The notes beneath the pieces are model-generated. The model was not told the origin of the DNA. It ran no database searches and was given only the letters and a program-made list of their open reading frames with translations. A stretch of 6,936 nucleotides of DNA. Source: UBA4064 sp050179135. GTDB taxonomy: Bacteria; Desulfobacterota; Desulfobacteria; Desulfobacterales; Desulfatirhabdiaceae. The position numbers and the translations under genes are program-made. The stretch covers positions 1 to 6,936 of the forward strand of contig JBFXFK010000231.1 in assembly GCA_050179135.1 (NCBI GenBank), given 5' to 3'. Shown here in pieces: positions 4,401-6,936 of the stretch (the first letter of the stretch is position 1; each line of letters starts with the position of its first letter).

Positions 4401-6322
4401 ACGTCTCCTGCCTCGGCCTGGGCATTCAGGTAAAAGCCGTGATCCGTGGCGATGACAACCTCATGAAATCCTTTATCCCGAAGTTTTAACAGTGTCGCCT
4501 TGATCCGGCTGATGGTGTCCGGAATCAATTTCAACGAATTTTCCGGATTCGTCTTCAGATAATCATCGATCTCCACACTTCGGAGCGCCAGCAGATCCAC
4601 CGTGGGAGCAATATCGACTTTTTTTCTCCGGATAAAGTCATCCAGTCTGATTTCGGCGAAACGGTCTCCCAGTCTGCTGCGCAAAAGCCCCATTCGCTGG
4701 GATACCGTTCCAACCGCTGCGCCATTCATCTTTGGCATCAGGTTCTCCCCTTCCCGACAAAGGGTGAGATCCGTAGCCGCACATGGCAAGAGGCCCGCCA
4801 TTCCAACAATCGTCACAGTCGGAAGCTGGGCGCAGGCCGCATGCAGCTCAACGGGTCCATCTTCCGACAGGCGATTTGCCAGGGCAACGCCAAGTTCATA
4901 GCGCAGTGCGTCCACCATCAGATATGCCACTTTTCTTCCGCGCTCCTGCAATCGCGGGGCGATAAAGCGGTCAAACACCTCGGTATTGCCCAATCGTCCG
5001 ACTGGCGGCCACCCCTGGTCCTCCAAATGCTTCAAGAATACGGACTGAACCTTCTCGCTCAGCTTTCGATAACCGGTACGGGCGTACTGAATCATTTCGA
5101 ACAGCATGTCGTCAATGTCCTGGGAGGAGCTGACGGCCTGCTCAAATTCACGCTGTCTGCGGTCTGTCTCACGCAGGCTTCCGGTATAAAAGTCGATCAG
5201 GGCGTTTTGTGTTCGAACGTGTTCACCCAATTGGCGATCATAGTCACCACACACACTGACCAGGCTGAGTGCCGCATCCACCAGTCCCCACTGGCTCTGG
5301 CTCTCTCCCTTGCCCAGCCAGACAGAATCTTTGCGGCGGACAAGGATATGTCGGACGCGATTCAGGTCTTCCGTCATCAGCGCTGCTATGGCCTGCTTCA
5401 GAAATGTCCGTTCTTCAAACGGAAACGTATCCCGATCGCCCAGATTGTCAATGTCTCTGCAGGCAGCCGGCAGTTCAAGATCAGCTTCAATTTTCTCTGC
5501 ACGGTCGATGTATTGTGACCGGGTTCGCAGATCGCTTCTCAGTCTGTCGCAAATGTATTCCACCAAAGGCTTGGCCTCATTCGGGGCATGGGGAACCGGA
5601 ACAAGCGGGTCCGGCAGATTCACCGGCAGACCGAATACAAACTCGCTGAACAGCACAAACCGCCAGACTTCATCGGCGATGGCGGACCATGCCCGGGCCC
5701 GGGTTTTCAGTTCCTGTCCAAGCGTTGCACCCAGAAACTCGCGCACTTCCTGAATCCAGGTATCGCTGCCTTTCAAGACGCTTTCCTGTTGGCTGTTTGG
5801 GGTCAGCAGAGCAAGCAGAATATCATTTGCCGATTCCACTTTCAGCATGGCCCGCAGACTCGGCCAGTTTGAACCAACTTCCATGGCGTCTATCACGGCA
5901 AACGAGGGTGACGGGTTTTCTGAAAAAATCTTTCGAATTCCGGTAGCATGGTCCGGTTTTGCCCGCAGGCAGATCTGTTCATACGCATCACCGGCGCCAT
6001 CCGGAAACACGCTTCCACAAACGGAATAAAGGGCAAACGGATCGCGCTGTTTCTCTTCGTCGGTGACCGGTGCACGCACCGGAACATACACCAGCACCCC
6101 TTCTTTGGCCGTATTCGGCATCCCGATGGAACGCAGCGCATTCAGTGCGGCAATCCGGCTTTCCAGGCCGTTTTCCGTGGCATCGACTACGGTCACCGTT
6201 TCACTGGCCAGACTGAGGCAAATGTCCCGGTACCGCAGATCCGGATCATAAATGACGAGACAACCCTTCTGCTTCAGCCGGGGAAGGAAAATATTGGATT
6301 GTATGAATTCGACGATGCTCAT
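4313..6322 (-). CDS. pglZ: PglZ-domain (alkaline-phosphatase-like) defence protein, first part of a gene split by a frameshift
   Basis: 669 codons are open, of which about 650 are authentic. Start ATG 6322-6320 has AAGAGAG (6329-6335) six bases upstream. The N-terminal region opens M-S-I-V-E-F-I-Q-S-N-I-F-L-P-R-L; a long helical middle follows. The PglZ core has V-A-Y-L-M-V-D-A-L-R-Y-E-L (metal-binding Asp471), L-P-T-V-T-I-V-G-M (Thr502/504, candidate active-site threonine) and V-V-I-A-T-D-H-G-F-Y-L (Asp627, His628). The family sequence continues to A-R-P-T-G-T-W-P (643-650); then the frame drifts into 19 unrelated residues and stops at 4313, while the true continuation lies one frame over. 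With the C-terminal part the gene would encode about 840 residues, normal for full-length PglZ. PglZ is a core BREX/Pgl phage-defence component with an alkaline-phosphatase-like fold. The truncated product lacks the last metal-site segment and is probably inactive unless the indel is a sequencing error. No other BREX gene is visible. Confidence 0.85.
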   Translation of the reverse strand: MSIVEFIQSNIFLPRLKQKGCLVIYDPDLRYRDICLSLASETVTVVDATENGLESRIAALNALRSIGMPNTAKEGVLVYVPVRAPVTDEEKQRDPFALYSVCGSVFPDGAGDAYEQICLRAKPDHATGIRKIFSENPSPSFAVIDAMEVGSNWPSLRAMLKVESANDILLALLTPNSQQESVLKGSDTWIQEVREFLGATLGQELKTRARAWSAIADEVWRFVLFSEFVFGLPVNLPDPLVPVPHAPNEAKPLVEYICDRLRSDLRTRSQYIDRAEKIEADLELPAACRDIDNLGDRDTFPFEERTFLKQAIAALMTEDLNRVRHILVRRKDSVWLGKGESQSQWGLVDAALSLVSVCGDYDRQLGEHVRTQNALIDFYTGSLRETDRRQREFEQAVSSSQDIDDMLFEMIQYARTGYRKLSEKVQSVFLKHLEDQGWPPVGRLGNTEVFDRFIAPRLQERGRKVAYLMVDALRYELGVALANRLSEDGPVELHAACAQLPTVTIVGMAGLLPCAATDLTLCREGENLMPKMNGAAVGTVSQRMGLLRSRLGDRFAEIRLDDFIRRKKVDIAPTVDLLALRSVEIDDYLKTNPENSLKLIPDTISRIKATLLKLRDKGFHEVVIATDHGFYLNAQAEAGDVCARPTGTWPFSTFDPCWAKGAMTITALF

Positions 6323-6381
6323 GAAGGACTCTCTTCATTCCGTTTATACTTTGAACGGCCATAAACTGCGGTTTTTTTGAT

Positions 6382-6452
6382 CCCCCTCCCGACCTCCCCC
6401 CGTTGGGAGGAGGAGCGTTCCCTCCTCCAGCGGGGGAGGGTCAGGGTGGGGG
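6382..6452. repeat. GC-rich imperfect inverted repeat upstream of pglZ
   Basis: Two 32-base arms (6382-6413 and 6421-6452) can pair around a 7-base loop AGCGTTC; the innermost eight bases, GGGAGGAGG against CCTCCTCC, and the C-rich outer parts match, with a few mismatches and small offsets between. It lies 60-130 bp before the pglZ start. On the minus strand it is followed by ATCAAAAAAA rather than a T-run, so it is not a standard terminator in that direction. C-rich/G-rich hairpins of this sort are a widespread dispersed intergenic class. Confidence 0.75.
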
Positions 6453-6485
6453 TTTAAAAGGCAAATATTGACCGATCGCAGTATA

Positions 6486-6494
6486 GTTGCCCAT
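6486..6494. repeat. 9-bp direct repeat, left copy (probable target-site duplication)
   Basis: GTTGCCCAT, immediately outside the left terminal inverted repeat. An identical copy lies immediately outside the right one at 6725-6733. Confidence 0.8.
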
Positions 6495-6724
6495 GGGTGT
6501 AAATCAAACCCGTTGTAGTCGTTTAAGAAATCGCGGACAACCGTCATTCCGGGCTTGACCCGGTGGCTTTTCAAGGCGATAGCCGCAATCCAGAGCGGTT
6601 AGACAGTGAGCATTGACGCTGCTATGTTGCATTCATGCCAACCGCTATGAATTCCAGCGTACGCCGGAATGACGGAACCTTGATTTTTTACGCAGCTTCT
6701 TTACAACGGGTTTGATTTACACTC
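6495..6724. mobile_element. MITE-like non-autonomous element, 230 bp
   Basis: Bounded by terminal inverted repeats at 6495-6517 and 6702-6724, which match at 22 of 23 positions; the shared 20-base core is TGTAAATCAAACCCGTTGTA. The 9-bp direct repeat GTTGCCCAT flanks both ends exactly. There is no coding capacity for a transposase. The combination of precise TIRs, exact target duplication and small size is the definition of a MITE. A 9-bp duplication and G-rich tips would fit mobilisation by an IS256-like transposase, among others, but no transposase is present to prove it. A related end occurs at 1163-1200. Most of the interior is another palindromic repeat (6541-6675). Confidence 0.85.
6541..6675. 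repeat. Nested palindromic intergenic repeat inside the MITE
   Basis: The ends CCGTCATTCCGG (6541-6552) and CCGGAATGACGG (6664-6675) are perfect 12-bp inverted repeats. Internal pairs such as GCGGTT (6595-6600) and AACCGC further right allow a longer interrupted hairpin. 'CGTCATTCCGG...GGAATGACG' units are a familiar class of dispersed proteobacterial intergenic repeat. It may have jumped into the MITE or be part of it; comparison with other copies would tell. Confidence 0.75.
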
Positions 6725-6733
6725 GTTGCCCAT
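6725..6733. repeat. 9-bp direct repeat, right copy (probable target-site duplication)
   Basis: GTTGCCCAT, identical to 6486-6494 and directly adjacent to the right terminal inverted repeat. Confidence 0.8.
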
Positions 6734-6756
6734 CTACGATGGTATTTGATGGCCCA

Positions 6757-6782
6757 AGATAATGAAAATTTTTCAATTATCT
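6757..6782. terminator. AT-rich hairpin between the MITE and the right-hand partial frame
   Basis: AGATAAT (6757-6763) pairs with ATTATCT (6776-6782), with A- and T-rich sequence between. On the plus strand it is followed by GTTTTTAAAA, so it could end transcription coming from the left. On the minus strand it lies 16 bp beyond the stop of the frame at 6798-6935 but has no T-run after it. The stem is AT-only apart from two pairs, so termination strength is doubtful. Confidence 0.3.
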
Positions 6783-6797
6783 GTTTTTAAAAGATAT

Positions 6798-6935
6798 TTA
6801 TTCGTTATCAAGTAAATATTCGGTAAACCAGTTTTCAATATGACTATGCAGTAATACAAAAAAGGAAAGGCTTGATCGCAAAACAGGGTTATTTGCAGAG
6901 CAGCTCTCGGAAGCGTTTATGAAGCGGATATAGCC
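6798..6935 (-). CDS. Possible C-terminal end of an unidentified gene, partial
   Basis: A minus-strand frame is open from the right window edge to TAA 6800-6798 (45 residues). Its last part reads L-S-F-F-V-L-L-H-S-H-I-E-N-W-F-T-E-Y-L-L-D-N-E, which looks like a plausible protein terminus in AT-rich sequence. A second frame in the same direction gives W-L-Y-P-L-H-K-R-F-R-E-L-L-C-K and stops near 6888; only one of the two can be real, or a frameshift joins them. I do not recognise a family. The beginning lies outside the window. Confidence 0.3.
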   Translation of the reverse strand, partial: GYIRFINASESCSANNPVLRSSLSFFVLLHSHIENWFTEYLLDNE

Positions 6936-6936
6936 A

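Noticed and set aside
4841..5518. Long plus-strand open frame (225 codons) opposite pglZ
   Set aside because: It lies wholly antisense to the well-conserved PglZ coding region and its translation has no recognisable motif. Several other plus-strand frames over 5269-6364 are the same kind of shadow.
6344..6574. Minus-strand frame of 76 codons upstream of pglZ
   Set aside because: It is composed of the GC-rich hairpin and the left end of the MITE; the proline-rich translation reflects repeat sequence, and there is no independent coding evidence.
6541..6675. CRISPR array or CRISPR-like repeats
   Set aside because: The repeated pieces are inverted pairs forming hairpins, not evenly spaced direct repeats with unique spacers.

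Overview
The window looks like an accessory, repeat-rich stretch of a bacterial chromosome. All recognisable genes are read from the minus strand. Base composition is balanced to slightly GC-rich in the genes and more AT-rich in the vapBC pair and at the right-hand end. Gene density is low, and much of the non-coding space is filled with gene fragments and dispersed palindromic repeats. The mix (REP-type transposase, VapBC pair, large AAA/nuclease protein, PglZ-domain protein, several repeat families) fits a large, repeat-laden genome such as those of some sulfate-reducing Desulfobacterota. That taxonomic guess rests on general familiarity with such gene families, not on a marker gene.

Read right to left, in the direction of transcription: (1) 6734-6936 holds the possible 3' end of an unidentified gene. 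(2) 6486-6733 is a 230-bp MITE-like element with 23-bp terminal inverted repeats and a 9-bp target duplication, carrying a second palindromic repeat inside it. (3) A GC-rich imperfect hairpin lies at 6382-6452. (4) 6322 to about 3800 is a PglZ-domain gene (BREX-type alkaline-phosphatase-like defence protein) broken by a one-base frameshift near 4373, with a degraded far C-terminus. (5) 3434-3794 holds one copy of a ~100-bp dispersed repeat and a remnant of an Rpn-family nuclease gene. (6) 3433-1841 is an intact AAA ATPase fused to a C-terminal PD-(D/E)XK nuclease domain. (7) 1840-1231 has no intact gene: it holds the second copy of the ~100-bp repeat and fragments of two or three genes, one with a clear Walker A motif. 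(8) A perfect 30-bp palindrome lies next to one end of the MITE family, directly in front of (9) an overlapping antitoxin-toxin pair (vapB-vapC type, 1146-494). (10) The window ends in the first ~140 codons of a REP-associated (Y1/HUH) transposase.

Functionally, the PglZ gene and the AAA/nuclease gene are both of types often found in phage-defence islands and lie in the same orientation. The gap of about 370 bp between them contains a repeat and a pseudogene, so a working two-gene system is not demonstrated. None of the usual BREX partners (BrxC, PglX, BrxL) is visible. The simplest reading is a decaying defence or mobile-element island: an orphan, frameshifted pglZ, a surviving AAA/nuclease gene, a surviving toxin-antitoxin pair, and several waves of small repeat insertions. 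The most tangible discoveries are the MITE-like element with its target duplication, and the presence of one end of the same element in the leader of the toxin-antitoxin operon.
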